DNA from: Klebsiella aerogenes KCTC 2190 | Lineage (GTDB): Bacteria; Pseudomonadota; Gammaproteobacteria; Enterobacterales; Enterobacteriaceae | Reading direction: 5' to 3' | Assembly: GCF_000215745.1 (NCBI RefSeq) | Contig: NC_015663.1 | Span: 1,054,001-1,118,000, forward strand | DNA: 64,000 nt | Shown: positions 31,506 to 41,567 of the stretch, in pieces | Layout: every line of letters begins with the position of its first letter | Position numbering within the stretch: position 1 is the stretch's first letter | The notes under the pieces: model-generated | The model's database searches: none | What the model was told of the DNA's origin: nothing | What the model saw: the letters and a program-made list of their open reading frames with translations, nothing else | Position numbers and translations under genes: made by a program

Positions 31506-33836
31506 ATGATGAATGATTCGCTCTGCCGCATTATTGCGGGTGAACTTCAGGCCAGAGCCGAACAGGTAGAAGCTGCCGTTCGCCTGCTTGATGAAGGGAA
31601 CACCGTGCCGTTTATTGCACGTTATCGTAAGGAAGTCACCGGCGGTCTGGATGACACGCAGCTGCGTAATCTGGAAACTCGCCTCGGGTATCTGCGCGAA
31701 CTGGAAGATCGCCGCCAGGCGATCCTCAAATCGATCGGCGAACAGGGCAAGCTCAGCGAAGCGCTGGAAAAAGCCATCAACGCCACCCTCAGCAAAACCG
31801 AGCTCGAAGATCTCTACCTGCCGTACAAACCCAAACGCCGCACCCGCGGGCAAATCGCCATTGAAGCCGGTCTCGAACCGCTGGCCGATCTGCTGTGGAA
31901 TGAGCCTTCCCACGATCCGGAAACCGAAGCGGCAAACTATATCGATGCCGATAAAGGCGTGGCGGATAGCAAAGCCGCTCTCGACGGCGCGCGCTATATC
32001 CTGATGGAACGCTTCGCGGAAGACGCCGCCCTGCTGGCGAAAGTACGTGATTATCTGTGGAAAAACGCCCATCTGGTGGCCAGCGTCGTCAGCGGCAAGG
32101 AAGAAGAAGGCGCTAAATTCCGCGATTACTTCGACCACCATGAACCGATCGCTTCCGTGCCGTCGCACCGCGCGCTGGCGATGTTCCGCGGGCGCAATGA
32201 GGGCGTGCTGCAGCTGTCGCTCAACGCCGACCCGCAGTTTGATGAGCCACCGAAAGAGAGCCACTGCGAGCAGATCATTATCGATCATCTCGGCCTGCGC
32301 CTGAATAACGCCCCGGCGGACAGCTGGCGCAAAGGCGTCGTCAGCTGGACCTGGCGCATCAAGGTGCTGATGCACCTCGAAACCGAATTAATGGGCACCG
32401 TGCGCGAACGCGCGGAAGACGAAGCGATTAACGTATTCGCCCGTAATCTCCATGACCTGCTGATGGCCGCGCCTGCCGGCCTGCGCGCCACCATGGGACT
32501 TGACCCAGGCCTGCGTACCGGCGTCAAAGTGGCGGTAGTCGACGGCACCGGCAAACTGGTGGCCACCGATACCATCTACCCGCATACCGGCCAGGCGGCT
32601 AAAGCCGCCGTCGTCGTGGCGGCGCTGTGCGAAAAACATAACGTTGAGCTGGTGGCTATCGGCAACGGTACCGCTTCCCGCGAGACCGAGCGTTTCTTCC
32701 TCGACGTGCAAAAACAGTTCCCGAAAGTGACCGCCCAGAAGGTGATCGTCAGCGAAGCCGGCGCGTCGGTCTACTCGGCTTCCGAACTGGCGGCGCAAGA
32801 GTTCCCGGACCTCGATGTTTCCCTACGCGGCGCGGTCTCTATCGCCCGCCGTCTGCAGGATCCGCTGGCCGAGCTGGTGAAAATCGATCCGAAATCAATC
32901 GGCGTCGGCCAGTATCAGCATGACGTTAGCCAGACGCAGCTGGCGCGTAAGCTGGATGCGGTAGTAGAAGACTGCGTAAACGCCGTTGGCGTCGACCTTA
33001 ACACCGCCTCGGTGGCGCTGTTGACCCGCGTCGCGGGCCTGACCCGTATGATGGCGCAGAATATCGTCGCCTGGCGCGACGAGAACGGCCAGTTCCACAA
33101 CCGCCAGCAGTTGCTGAAGGTAAGCCGTCTGGGGCCAAAAGCCTTTGAACAGTGCGCCGGCTTCCTGCGCATTAACCACGGCGACAACCCGCTGGACGCC
33201 TCGACCGTTCACCCGGAAGCCTACCCGGTGGTCGAGCGTATTCTGGCCGCTACCCAGCAGGCGCTGAAAGATCTGATGGGCAACAGCAGCGAGCTGCGCA
33301 ACCTGAAAGCCTCTGATTTTACCGATGATAAGTTCGGGGTGCCGACGGTATCCGATATCATCAAAGAGCTGGAAAAACCAGGCCGCGATCCGCGCCCTGA
33401 GTTTAAAACCGCCCAGTTCGCCGACGGCGTTGAGACGATGAACGACCTGCTGCCGGGGATGATTCTGGAAGGTGCGGTTACCAACGTTACCAACTTTGGT
33501 GCCTTCGTCGATATCGGCGTGCACCAGGATGGCCTGGTCCACATCTCTTCGCTGTCGAATAAGTTCGTTGAAGACCCGCATACCGTGGTCAAAGCGGGCG
33601 ATATCGTCAAAGTGAAGGTGATGGAAGTGGACCTGCCGCGTAAACGCATCGCGTTAACGATGCGCCTCGATGAACAACCGGGCGACAGCAACGCGCGCCG
33701 CGGCGGCGGCAACGATCGCCCGCAGGGTAACCGCCCGGCGGCAAAAGCGGCGAAGCCGCGCGGTCGCGATGCTCAGCCAGCCGGCAACAGTGCGATGATG
33801 GATGCGCTGGCCGCCGCGATGGGCAAAAAACGCTAA
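31506..33836 (+). CDS. tex: Tex-family RNA-binding transcription accessory protein (YhgF)
   Basis: 776-aa cytoplasmic nucleic-acid-binding protein. Domain order: N-terminal helical Tex domain, YqgF-like RNase H fold ([17 protein letters not shown]), helix-hairpin-helix region ([19 protein letters not shown]), and C-terminal S1 RNA-binding domain ([21 protein letters not shown]) with a low-complexity Arg/Gly/Pro tail ending in [13 protein letters not shown]. Nearly the same as E. coli YhgF as I remember it. Followed by an intrinsic terminator. Confidence 0.96.
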   Translation: MMNDSLCRIIAGELQARAEQVEAAVRLLDEGNTVPFIARYRKEVTGGLDDTQLRNLETRLGYLRELEDRRQAILKSIGEQGKLSEALEKAINATLSKTELEDLYLPYKPKRRTRGQIAIEAGLEPLADLLWNEPSHDPETEAANYIDADKGVADSKAALDGARYILMERFAEDAALLAKVRDYLWKNAHLVASVVSGKEEEGAKFRDYFDHHEPIASVPSHRALAMFRGRNEGVLQLSLNADPQFDEPPKESHCEQIIIDHLGLRLNNAPADSWRKGVVSWTWRIKVLMHLETELMGTVRERAEDEAINVFARNLHDLLMAAPAGLRATMGLDPGLRTGVKVAVVDGTGKLVATDTIYPHTGQAAKAAVVVAALCEKHNVELVAIGNGTASRETERFFLDVQKQFPKVTAQKVIVSEAGASVYSASELAAQEFPDLDVSLRGAVSIARRLQDPLAELVKIDPKSIGVGQYQHDVSQTQLARKLDAVVEDCVNAVGVDLNTASVALLTRVAGLTRMMAQNIVAWRDENGQFHNRQQLLKVSRLGPKAFEQCAGFLRINHGDNPLDASTVHPEAYPVVERILAATQQALKDLMGNSSELRNLKASDFTDDKFGVPTVSDIIKELEKPGRDPRPEFKTAQFADGVETMNDLLPGMILEGAVTNVTNFGAFVDIGVHQDGLVHISSLSNKFVEDPHTVVKAGDIVKVKVMEVDLPRKRIALTMRLDEQPGDSNARRGGGNDRPQGNRPAAKAAKPRGRDAQPAGNSAMMDALAAAMGKKR

Positions 33837-33845
33837 TCCTTCCCT

Positions 33846-33870
33846 GCCCCTCTCTACGAGGGGCAATTTT
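33846..33870 (+). terminator. tex intrinsic terminator
   Basis: GCCCCTC (33846-33852), loop TCTAC, GAGGGGC (33858-33864), followed by AATTTT, ten bases after the tex stop. Confidence 0.8.
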
Positions 33871-34452
<582 letters not shown>

Positions 34453-34481
34453 CACCTGACCCGGCACTAAGAGTCTGAAAA

Positions 34482-36800
34482 ATGAAAAAATTAACCGTTG
34501 GTTTAATTGGTAATCCTAATTCCGGCAAAACAACGTTATTTAATCAGCTAACCGGCGCGCGCCAGCGGGTGGGTAACTGGGCGGGGGTCACCGTTGAGCG
34601 TAAAGAAGGCGCCTTCACCACCACCGACCACCAGGTTACTCTGGTTGACCTGCCGGGCACCTATTCGCTGACCACCATCTCCTCGCAAACATCGCTCGAT
34701 GAACAAATTGCCTGTCACTATATTCTCAGCGGCGATGCCGACCTGCTGATTAACGTCATCGACGCCTCGAACCTGGAACGTAACCTCTATCTGACTTTGC
34801 AGCTGCTGGAGTTGGGTATTCCCTGCGTCGTCGCGCTAAACATGCTCGATATTGCCGAAAAACAGCAAATCCGCATCGACGTCGACGCGCTGGCGGCCCG
34901 TCTCGGCTGCCCGGTGATTCCGCTGGTCTCCACCCGCGGTCGCGGCATCGAAGCGCTGAAAATGGCGCTTGACCGCCATGAGCAAAATCAGCCGCTGGAA
35001 CTGGTGCACTATCCGCAATCCCTGCAGCGCGAAGCCGATATGCTGGCGCAGGCGATGCCTGCTGATATGCCGCTGCGTCAGCGCCGCTGGCTGGGGCTGC
35101 AGATGCTGGAAGGCGATATTTATAGCCGCGCCTTTGCCGGCAACGCCGCCGACAAACTGGATCTGGCGCTGGCCAACCTGAGCGGCGAGATGGACGATCC
35201 GGCGCTGTATATCGCCGATGCCCGCTATCAAAGTATCGCCGCGGTATGCGATGCCGTCAGTAACACCCTGACCGCTGAGCCAAGCCGCTTCACCACGGCG
35301 ATGGATAAAATTATCCTTAACCGCTTCCTCGGCTTACCGATCTTCCTGTTCGTGATGTACCTGATGTTCCTGCTGGCTATCAACATCGGCGGCGCCCTGC
35401 AGCCGATTTTCGACGCCGGCTCGGTGGCTATCTTCATTCACGGCATCCAGTGGCTGGGCTACACCCTGCACTTCCCGGACTGGCTGACCGTGTTCCTCGC
35501 GCAAGGGCTGGGCGGCGGTATCAACACCGTGCTGCCGCTGGTGCCGCAAATCGGCATGATGTACCTGTTCCTCTCTTTCCTTGAGGACTCCGGGTATATG
35601 GCGCGCGCGGCCTTCGTAATGGACCGCCTGATGCAGGCGTTAGGCCTGCCGGGGAAATCCTTCGTGCCGCTGATCGTCGGTTTCGGCTGTAACGTGCCTT
35701 CCGTTATGGGCGCCCGTACGCTGGATGCGCCGCGTGAACGCCTGATGACCATCATGATGGCGCCATTTATGTCCTGCGGCGCCCGACTGGCGATTTTCGC
35801 GGTCTTCGCCGCCGCCTTCTTCGGCCAGAACGGCGCGCTGGCGGTCTTCTCACTGTACGTGCTGGGCATCGTGATGGCGATTCTCACCGGCCTGATGCTC
35901 AAATACACCATTATGCGCGGCGAAGCCTCGCCGTTCGTGATGGAGCTGCCGGTGTATCACGTACCGCACATCAAGAGCCTGGTTATCCAGACCTGGCAGC
36001 GCCTGAAAGGCTTCGTCCTGCGCGCCGGTAAGGTGATTGTCATCGTCAGTATTTTCCTCAGCGCGCTGAACAGCTTCTCGCTCAGCGGCAAAGTGGTCGA
36101 TAACATCAACGACTCGGCGCTGGCTTCGGTTAGTCGGGTGATTACCCCGGTGTTTAAGCCCATTGGCGTGCACGAAGATAACTGGCAGGCAACCGTCGGC
36201 CTGTTTACCGGCGCGATGGCGAAAGAAGTGGTGGTCGGTACGTTGAACACCCTCTACACCGCGGAAGATATCCAGAATGAAGAGTTTAATCCACAGGAGT
36301 TTAGCCTTGGCGATGAGCTGTTAGCCGCCGTCGATGAAACCTGGCAGGGGCTGAAAGACACCTTTAGCCTGAGCGTGCTGGCGAACCCGATTGAAGCAAG
36401 CAAAGGCGATGGCGAAATGGAAACCGGCGCCATGGGGGTGATGGGCAGTAAATTCGGCAGCGCCGCCGCCGCGTACAGCTACCTGATCTTCGTCCTGCTC
36501 TATATTCCATGCATTTCCGTGATGGGAGCAATTGCCCGCGAGTCCAGCCGCGGTTGGATGATGTTCTCGGTGTTGTGGGGGTTGAATATCGCCTACTCGC
36601 TATCGACGCTGTACTACCAGACCGTGAGCTTTAGCCAACACCCGCGCTACAGCCTGGTATGCATTCTGGCGGTAATTCTGTTTAACGTCGTGGTCTTTGG
36701 CCTGTTGCGTCGGGCGCGTAGCCGGGTGGATGTTTCCCTGCTGGCGACGCGTAAAACCCCAACGTCCTGCTGCCAGAGCCCAGCCGGCGACTGCCACTAA
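34482..36800 (+). CDS. feoB: ferrous iron permease FeoB
   Basis: Inner membrane Fe(II) transporter (772 aa) with an N-terminal G-protein domain: G1 GNPNSGKT (residues 10-17), G3 DLPG, G4 NMLD, then a helical GDI-like domain, and two nucleoside-recognition Gate domains in the membrane part with the conserved CNVPSVMGAR and CISVMGAIARE cysteine motifs. The C-terminal tail ends with a Cys pair (SCCQSPAGDCH). Central gene of the feo operon; 12 bases to feoC. Confidence 0.97.
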   Translation: MKKLTVGLIGNPNSGKTTLFNQLTGARQRVGNWAGVTVERKEGAFTTTDHQVTLVDLPGTYSLTTISSQTSLDEQIACHYILSGDADLLINVIDASNLERNLYLTLQLLELGIPCVVALNMLDIAEKQQIRIDVDALAARLGCPVIPLVSTRGRGIEALKMALDRHEQNQPLELVHYPQSLQREADMLAQAMPADMPLRQRRWLGLQMLEGDIYSRAFAGNAADKLDLALANLSGEMDDPALYIADARYQSIAAVCDAVSNTLTAEPSRFTTAMDKIILNRFLGLPIFLFVMYLMFLLAINIGGALQPIFDAGSVAIFIHGIQWLGYTLHFPDWLTVFLAQGLGGGINTVLPLVPQIGMMYLFLSFLEDSGYMARAAFVMDRLMQALGLPGKSFVPLIVGFGCNVPSVMGARTLDAPRERLMTIMMAPFMSCGARLAIFAVFAAAFFGQNGALAVFSLYVLGIVMAILTGLMLKYTIMRGEASPFVMELPVYHVPHIKSLVIQTWQRLKGFVLRAGKVIVIVSIFLSALNSFSLSGKVVDNINDSALASVSRVITPVFKPIGVHEDNWQATVGLFTGAMAKEVVVGTLNTLYTAEDIQNEEFNPQEFSLGDELLAAVDETWQGLKDTFSLSVLANPIEASKGDGEMETGAMGVMGSKFGSAAAAYSYLIFVLLYIPCISVMGAIARESSRGWMMFSVLWGLNIAYSLSTLYYQTVSFSQHPRYSLVCILAVILFNVVVFGLLRRARSRVDVSLLATRKTPTSCCQSPAGDCH

Positions 36801-36812
36801 GGAGCAATCATC

Positions 36813-37049
36813 ATGGCATCGTTAATTGACGTTCGCGATATGCTGGCCCTGCAGGGGCGCATGGAAGCCGCTCAGCTGAGCGCCCGCCTGCATACGCCAC
36901 GGCCGCTGATCGACGCCATGTTAAGCCGCCTGGAAGCGATGGGAAAAGTGGTCAAGATGACCGAAGATGCCGATGGCTGCCTTTCCGGCAGCTGTAAAAG
37001 TTGCCCGGAAGGGAAAGCCTGTCTGCGGGAGTGGTGGTCTTTGCGCTGA
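36813..37049 (+). CDS. feoC: FeoC, [Fe-S]-dependent regulator of the Feo system
   Basis: 78-aa winged-helix protein characteristic of gamma-proteobacterial feo operons; in Klebsiella it binds an oxygen-sensitive Fe-S cluster and protects FeoB from FtsH proteolysis. Four conserved cysteines are at 56, 61, 64 and 70 ([16 protein letters not shown]). Ribosome-binding site AAGGAG overlaps the feoB stop region. Confidence 0.95.
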   Translation: MASLIDVRDMLALQGRMEAAQLSARLHTPRPLIDAMLSRLEAMGKVVKMTEDADGCLSGSCKSCPEGKACLREWWSLR

Positions 37050-37054
37050 ATAAG

Positions 37055-37093
37055 ACATCCCGGATGGCGGCGCGTTGCGCCTTGTCCGGGCTA
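37055..37093. repeat. REP-like palindrome
   Basis: CCCGGATGGCGGCGCGTTGCGCCTTGTCCGGG: an imperfect hairpin with the GCCGGATGGCGGCG...CGCCTTATCCGGC layout of enterobacterial REP units, between feoC and the convergent DUF1471 gene. Confidence 0.75.
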
Positions 37094-37113
37094 TCTGCGG
37101 TGCGATTTGCTAG

Positions 37114-37139
37114 CCCTGCCAGGCGCAGCGCTGGCAGGG
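37114..37139. terminator. bidirectional stem-loop between feoC and the DUF1471 gene
   Basis: CCCTGCCA (37114-37121) and TGGCAGGG (37132-37139) pair around a GC-rich loop that can extend the stem (GGCGCAGCGC); followed by AAAA, giving T residues for the minus strand. Terminates the convergent transcripts. Confidence 0.7.
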
Positions 37140-37149
37140 AAAATCAGGC

Positions 37150-37419
37150 TTACTTATACACGTCGGCGTTCGCGTGAACCGTCTTCTCGTTCTTCTCGCC
37201 GGCAATCACTACGAAGTACTTACCACCCAACTCATCCGCTTTCTTCGACAGATCGCGCTTCGCGTCCATCGGCGACGTGGTACGGGAAGTCGTGATGCTA
37301 CCGACCTTGGTCAGATTCATCTTCGCGACTTCATCTTTTTGAATCTCTTTCGCCGCGAACGCGCCAAAAGAGAGGGAGCCTATCACCAGAGATGCAACAA
37401 TACCTGTAACAAGTTTCAT
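37150..37419 (-). CDS. DUF1471 (YhcN/BhsA family) periplasmic protein
   Basis: 89-aa exported protein: signal peptide of about 22 residues (MKLVTGIVASLVIGSLSFGA, cleaved after AFA), then one DUF1471 domain with the family's MNLTKVGSITTS start, KKADELGGKYFVVIAG and HANADVYK end. Family members (YhcN, BhsA, McbA, YdgH) respond to acid, peroxide or envelope stress and affect biofilm. Monocistronic between feoC and bioH, where E. coli K-12 has an unrelated transposase-like gene. Precise role unknown. Confidence 0.9.
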   Translation of the reverse strand: MKLVTGIVASLVIGSLSFGAFAAKEIQKDEVAKMNLTKVGSITTSRTTSPMDAKRDLSKKADELGGKYFVVIAGEKNEKTVHANADVYK

Positions 37420-37531
37420 AGCCTTTACTCTCCATAAGGTTGTTATTTTTAGTTTGCGGCGGCAAAAACGAAATAATCAACCACCGCAACAACCTAAGTA
37501 TTGCCCGATCCTGATGATTTACCACGCGGCG

Positions 37532-38314
37532 CTAAAAATAATTATTCAGCCGGTTTTTCAGCGCGATGAGAGGCTCACAGAATGCCTGGGGATGCGAAAT
37601 AAACGGCGCATGGGCCGCCTTTTCGAAGACAACAGACTCACTTTGCGGCCACAGCTCATCCAACAGAGGAACGATTTTACGCGGCACCAGCCCATCCAGT
37701 CGGCCATAGAGGCGCAAAAACGGCATGGTTAGCGCGGCGAGCGGTTGACGCAAATCGGCGGTTTTGAGGATTTCCAGCCCGCCGTTGAGAACCTCGACAG
37801 GCGGCATCGGCAGCGACAGAACGGTGCTTTTCAGCGCCCGGGCGTCCTGGCGCGCGCTTTCGGTGCCCATGGTTTGCAGGGCGAGAAAACGCTCGACGGT
37901 ACGCTGGAAATCTTCACTCAGCTGTTGCTGGAAGCCGCTCAGCACTTCCGGTTTAATCCCCGGCCACTGGTCGCGCGCGCCAAAACACGGCGAAGAAGCG
38001 ACGGTCACCAGCGCCTGCACGCGTTGCGGGTGCTGCAGCGCCACCAGGCTCGCTACCAGCCCGCCCAGGCTCCAGCCAAGCCAGATAGCCTGCTCCGGCG
38101 CTTTTGCAACGACCTGCTGCGCCATCTCTTCAAGCGTTAAGGCGCCAAAACCACCGCTGCGGCCATAGCCCGGTAGATCCACCAGGTGAAGGGTAAAATG
38201 CGTAGCCAGTTCCGACGTAATGCAATCCCATACATTGGCATTCAGCCCCCAGCCGTGCAGCAGCACAAGATGACAATTTCCTTCGCCCATGGTTTGCCAC
38301 CAGATGTCATTCAT
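37532..38314 (-). CDS. bioH: pimeloyl-[acyl-carrier protein] methyl ester esterase
   Basis: Alpha/beta hydrolase (260 aa) that removes the methyl group from pimeloyl-ACP methyl ester, closing the pimelate part of biotin synthesis. Nucleophile S82 lies in LGWSLGGL; the catalytic Asp is in [11 protein letters not shown] and the His in [12 protein letters not shown]-terminal [13 protein letters not shown] holds the oxyanion region. It is divergent from gntX with only 37 bases between start codons. The C-terminus is a few residues longer than in E. coli. Confidence 0.95.
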   Translation of the reverse strand: MNDIWWQTMGEGNCHLVLLHGWGLNANVWDCITSELATHFTLHLVDLPGYGRSGGFGALTLEEMAQQVVAKAPEQAIWLGWSLGGLVASLVALQHPQRVQALVTVASSPCFGARDQWPGIKPEVLSGFQQQLSEDFQRTVERFLALQTMGTESARQDARALKSTVLSLPMPPVEVLNGGLEILKTADLRQPLAALTMPFLRLYGRLDGLVPRKIVPLLDELWPQSESVVFEKAAHAPFISHPQAFCEPLIALKNRLNNYF

Positions 38315-38351
38315 CAGTTACTGTTCTCTTTCCATCACTATGAGGGGAATT

Positions 38352-39026
38352 ATGCTAACAGCACACAGCTTATGCTGGCTATGCCAATTGCCGCTGGCCA
38401 TGGCTCACTGGGGGATGTGCTCGCGCTGCACCGCCTCGCTGCTCGTCACGCCATCGCTCTGCCCGCAGTGCGGTTTACCGGCATTGGCGCCCGCCTTGCC
38501 CTGTGGACGCTGCCTGCAAAAACCACCGCCCTGGCAGCGGCTGGTGACGGTGAATAGCTATGCCCCACCGCTAAGCGGGCTGGTACACCAGTTTAAGTTT
38601 GCCCGTCATCCGGAACTCGCGGCGGCGCTGGCGCGACTGCTTCTTTTACGCCTGCGCCTTAATTGCGGGCTGCCGCCAGTGGATCGGATTGTCAGCGTGC
38701 CGCTTTGGCAGCGCCGTCATTGGCGTCGGGGATTTAACCAAAGCGAGGCGCTATGTCGCCCGCTGGCGCGCTGGATGGGCTGCGCCTGGCGCGGCGATGC
38801 GCTGACGCGAAGCCGGCGTACCGCAACGCAACATCAGTTAAGCGCCAGATTACGTAAGCAGAACCTGAAAAATGCTTTCCAGGTTGAATTATCCGTTCGG
38901 GGCCTCCATATCGCCATTGTGGATGATGTCGTCACAACCGGAAGCACCGTCGCCGAGATTTCCCGCCTGCTTTTGCGAAACGGCGCCGCGACGGTTCAGG
39001 TATGGTGTTTGTGCCGTACCTTGTAG
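38352..39026 (+). CDS. gntX: GntX/ComF-family amidophosphoribosyltransferase-like protein
   Basis: 224-aa protein of the ComF family: N-terminal zinc-ribbon-like cysteines (CWLCQLPL, CSRCTAS, CPQCGLPA, CGRCLQ) and a C-terminal phosphoribosyltransferase fold with the PRPP-binding IVDDVVTTGSTVAEI. In E. coli it is linked to DNA used as a carbon source and to gluconate metabolism. The start at 38352 (after GAGGGGAATT) gives the conserved MLT-x3-LCWLC N-terminus; the longer upstream frame overlaps bioH. Confidence 0.93.
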   Translation: MLTAHSLCWLCQLPLAMAHWGMCSRCTASLLVTPSLCPQCGLPALAPALPCGRCLQKPPPWQRLVTVNSYAPPLSGLVHQFKFARHPELAAALARLLLLRLRLNCGLPPVDRIVSVPLWQRRHWRRGFNQSEALCRPLARWMGCAWRGDALTRSRRTATQHQLSARLRKQNLKNAFQVELSVRGLHIAIVDDVVTTGSTVAEISRLLLRNGAATVQVWCLCRTL

Positions 39027-39084
39027 ACCCCCGCTGATGGGCGTATTATAACCCAGTAAAATAGTCAACTATTAGGCCAACGCT

Positions 39085-39660
39085 ATGATCCGTATTTCCG
39101 ATGCTGCACAAGCGCACTTTGCCAAACTGCTGGCAAATCAGGAAGAAGGGACGCAAATTCGCGTATTTGTGATTAATCCCGGCACCCCAAACGCTGAGTG
39201 CGGCGTATCCTATTGCCCACCGGATGCGGTGGAAGACACCGACACGGCGCTGAAATTTGAACAGCTGACCGCGTATGTTGATGAACTCAGCGCACCTTAT
39301 CTGGAAGATGCTGAAATCGACTTCGTCACTGACCAGCTCGGTTCCCAGCTGACGCTGAAAGCGCCTAACGCCAAAATGCGTAAGGTTTCCGACGATGCCC
39401 CGCTGATGGAGCGCGTGGAGTACCTGCTGCAGTCGCAGATCAACCCACAGCTGGCCGGTCACGGCGGTCGCGTTTCGCTGATGGAAATCACCGAAGACGG
39501 TCTGGCTATCCTGCAGTTCGGCGGCGGTTGCAACGGCTGCTCAATGGTCGATGTGACCCTGAAAGAAGGGATCGAAAAGCAGCTGCTGAACGAATTCCCG
39601 GAGCTGAAAGGTGTGCGCGATCTGACCGAACACCAGCGCGGCGAGCACTCCTACTACTAA
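39085..39660 (+). CDS. nfuA: Fe/S biogenesis protein NfuA
   Basis: Fe-S carrier (191 aa) that delivers 4Fe-4S clusters under stress. N-terminal degenerate A-type carrier domain (residues about 1-95) and C-terminal Nfu domain (about 105-190) with the cluster ligands C149 and C152 in [10 protein letters not shown]. It lies 58 bases after gntX, and has its own AT-rich promoter-like spacer. Confidence 0.97.
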   Translation: MIRISDAAQAHFAKLLANQEEGTQIRVFVINPGTPNAECGVSYCPPDAVEDTDTALKFEQLTAYVDELSAPYLEDAEIDFVTDQLGSQLTLKAPNAKMRKVSDDAPLMERVEYLLQSQINPQLAGHGGRVSLMEITEDGLAILQFGGGCNGCSMVDVTLKEGIEKQLLNEFPELKGVRDLTEHQRGEHSYY

Positions 39661-39672
39661 GCTTCCTCCTCT

Positions 39673-39700
39673 CGCCCGGCAACAATCCGTTTGCCGGGCG
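39673..39700 (+). terminator. stem-loop after nfuA
   Basis: Perfect 10-bp inverted repeat CGCCCGGCAA / TTGCCGGGCG with 8-base loop CAATCCGT, 12 bases after the nfuA stop. No strong T-run. Confidence 0.7.
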
Positions 39701-40002
39701 ACTTCTCCCTTCAGCATGTTACCGCACAACATTTCTGACTAGCCATCACGGCAAAAACCCGGCAGAGAGTATGACTTAAGTCTCATATTTAAAATTTACC
39801 CCGCGCAGGGCATTCTCAAAGCTCACATGTTACCCGTATCATCCACAGCAAGCACCACCGACAAAAAATAGCCAGCTATCCTTTCTCTGGGTCAGGAATA
39901 AGCCAGCTTTACGGTGCAAGACATCCTTGTTCCTCTGCGGAACGGATACTGTAGATGTTCAGACTTTAACGTTACCCATAACAAGTTAAGGCCAGGTAAA
40001 TC
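39701..40002 (+). promoter_or_regulatory. gntT: gntT promoter region with GntR-like operators
   Basis: Three sequences resemble the gluconate repressor operator ATGTTACC-GGTAACAT: ATGTTACCGCACAACAT (39716-39732), ATGTTACCCGTATCAT (39827-39842) and ACGTTACCCATAACAA (39969-39984). The last overlaps the region just upstream of the gntT start. E. coli gntT is repressed by GntR through such boxes. Identification is by consensus matching by eye; no other gene is visible here. Confidence 0.6.
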
Positions 40003-41319
40003 ATGCCATTAGTCATCGTAGCTATCGGGGTTGCCCTGTTATTGTTGCTGATGATCCGTTTCAAAATGAACGGCTTCATCGCTCTGGTTCTGGTGGCGCT
40101 CGCCGTCGGATTAATGCAGGGTATGCCTCTGGATAAAGTCATCGTATCCATCAAAAACGGCGTCGGGGGCACGCTCGGCAGCCTCGCACTGATCATGGGC
40201 TTCGGCGCTATGCTCGGTAAAATGCTGGCGGACTGCGGCGGCGCGCAGCGTATCGCCACTACCCTGATTGATAAATTCGGTAAAAAACATATTCAATGGG
40301 CCGTTGTACTGACCGGTTTCACCGTCGGTTTCGCCCTGTTCTATGAAGTCGGTTTCGTGCTGATGCTGCCGCTGGTCTTTACCATCGCCGCTTCCGCGCG
40401 TATCCCGCTGCTGTACGTTGGCGTACCGATGGCCGCGGCGCTCTCCGTCACCCACGGTTTCCTGCCGCCGCACCCGGGCCCGACCGCTATCGCGACAATT
40501 TTCCACGCCGATATGGGCAAAACGCTGCTCTACGGGACAATTCTGGCTATCCCGACGGTTATTCTCGCCGGCCCGGTTTTCGCCCGTTTCCTGAAAGGTA
40601 TTGATAAACCGATCCCGGAAGGCCTGCACAACCCGAAAACCTTCACTGAAGAAGAGATGCCGGGCTTTGGCGTCAGCGTCTGGACCTCTCTGGTACCGGT
40701 GATCCTGATGGCGATGCGCGCCGTCGCCGAGATGGTTCTGCCGAAGGGCCACGCCTTCCTGCCCGTTGCCGAGTTCTTCGGCGACCCGGTGATGGCGACC
40801 CTGATTGCGGTGCTGATCGCGCTGTTCACTTTCGGCCTCAATCGCGGCCGTTCCATGGAGCAGATCAACGATACGCTGACCTCCTCTATCAAAATCATCG
40901 CCATGATGCTGTTGATCATCGGCGGCGGCGGCGCCTTCAAGCAGGTGCTGGTGGATAGCGGCATGGATAAGTACATCGCTTCTATCATGCACGAATCCAA
41001 TATGTCACCGCTGTTTATGGCGTGGTCTATCGCTGCGGTGCTGCGTATTGCGCTGGGCTCAGCTACCGTTGCCGCTATCACTGCAGGTGGTATCGCCGCG
41101 CCGCTGATTGCCACCACCGGCGTTAGCCCGGAGTTGATGGTCATCGCCGTGGGTTCCGGTAGCGTTATCTTCTCCCACGTGAACGACCCAGGTTTCTGGC
41201 TGTTCAAAGAGTATTTCAACCTGACCATTGGCGAGACCATCAAGTCCTGGTCGGTACTGGAAACCATCATTTCCGTGTGCGGCCTGGTTGGTTGTCTGCT
41301 GCTGGGGATGGTGGTGTAA
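40003..41319 (+). CDS. gntT: high-affinity gluconate transporter
   Basis: 438-aa inner membrane gluconate:H+ symporter of the GntP family with about 12-14 hydrophobic segments. Recognisable stretches are VVIAIGVALLLLLMIRFKMNGF, GFALFYEVGFVLMLPLVF, THGFLPPHPGPTAIA and GSGSVIFSHVNDPGFWLFKEYF, all typical of gluconate permeases. The gntX name next to it and the GntR-like boxes upstream support the substrate. Its last bases are repeated about 170 bases downstream. Confidence 0.96.
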   Translation: MPLVIVAIGVALLLLLMIRFKMNGFIALVLVALAVGLMQGMPLDKVIVSIKNGVGGTLGSLALIMGFGAMLGKMLADCGGAQRIATTLIDKFGKKHIQWAVVLTGFTVGFALFYEVGFVLMLPLVFTIAASARIPLLYVGVPMAAALSVTHGFLPPHPGPTAIATIFHADMGKTLLYGTILAIPTVILAGPVFARFLKGIDKPIPEGLHNPKTFTEEEMPGFGVSVWTSLVPVILMAMRAVAEMVLPKGHAFLPVAEFFGDPVMATLIAVLIALFTFGLNRGRSMEQINDTLTSSIKIIAMMLLIIGGGGAFKQVLVDSGMDKYIASIMHESNMSPLFMAWSIAAVLRIALGSATVAAITAGGIAAPLIATTGVSPELMVIAVGSGSVIFSHVNDPGFWLFKEYFNLTIGETIKSWSVLETIISVCGLVGCLLLGMVV

Positions 41320-41342
41320 CCTTCGTTCCCTGAGATAAAAAA

Positions 41343-41376
41343 GGCCGGGTGCGCATCATGCGCCCCGGCCTTTTTG
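41343..41376 (+). terminator. gntT intrinsic terminator
   Basis: GGCCGGG-T-GCGC / GCGC-C-CCGGCC stem (41343-41370) with loop ATCAT, followed by TTTTTGTTC. Preceded by A-rich GATAAAAAA. Confidence 0.9.
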
Positions 41377-41385
41377 TTCTTCGTT

Positions 41386-41565
41386 TCCCGGATAGCGGCG
41401 CAAAGCGCCTTATCCGGGCTACCCGCGGTGCCGTTTTTGTCGGGTGGCGCTGCGCTTACCCGACCTACGGTCCTGGGGATGGTGGTGTAATCCTCGTTCC
41501 TTTTTTGTTCTTCGGCTCTCAACCGTAGCCCCGGTAAGCGCAGCGCCACCGGGGAATTCTCGCTG
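41386..41565. repeat. REP-like cluster with a duplicated gntT 3' end
   Basis: One REP-like hairpin (CCCGGATAGCGGCGC...GCGCCTTATCCGGGC, 41386-41420) is followed by two further copies of another unit in inverted orientation: GGGTGGCGCTGCGCTTACCCGACCTACGG (about 41441-41470; core GGTGGCGCTGCGCTTACC) and its complement CGTAGCCCCGGTAAGCGCAG (about 41524-41555). Between them 41473-41490 repeats the last 18 bases of gntT (CTGGGGATGGTGGTGTAA) and most of the following sequence. Confidence 0.8.
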
Positions 41566-41567
41566 GA

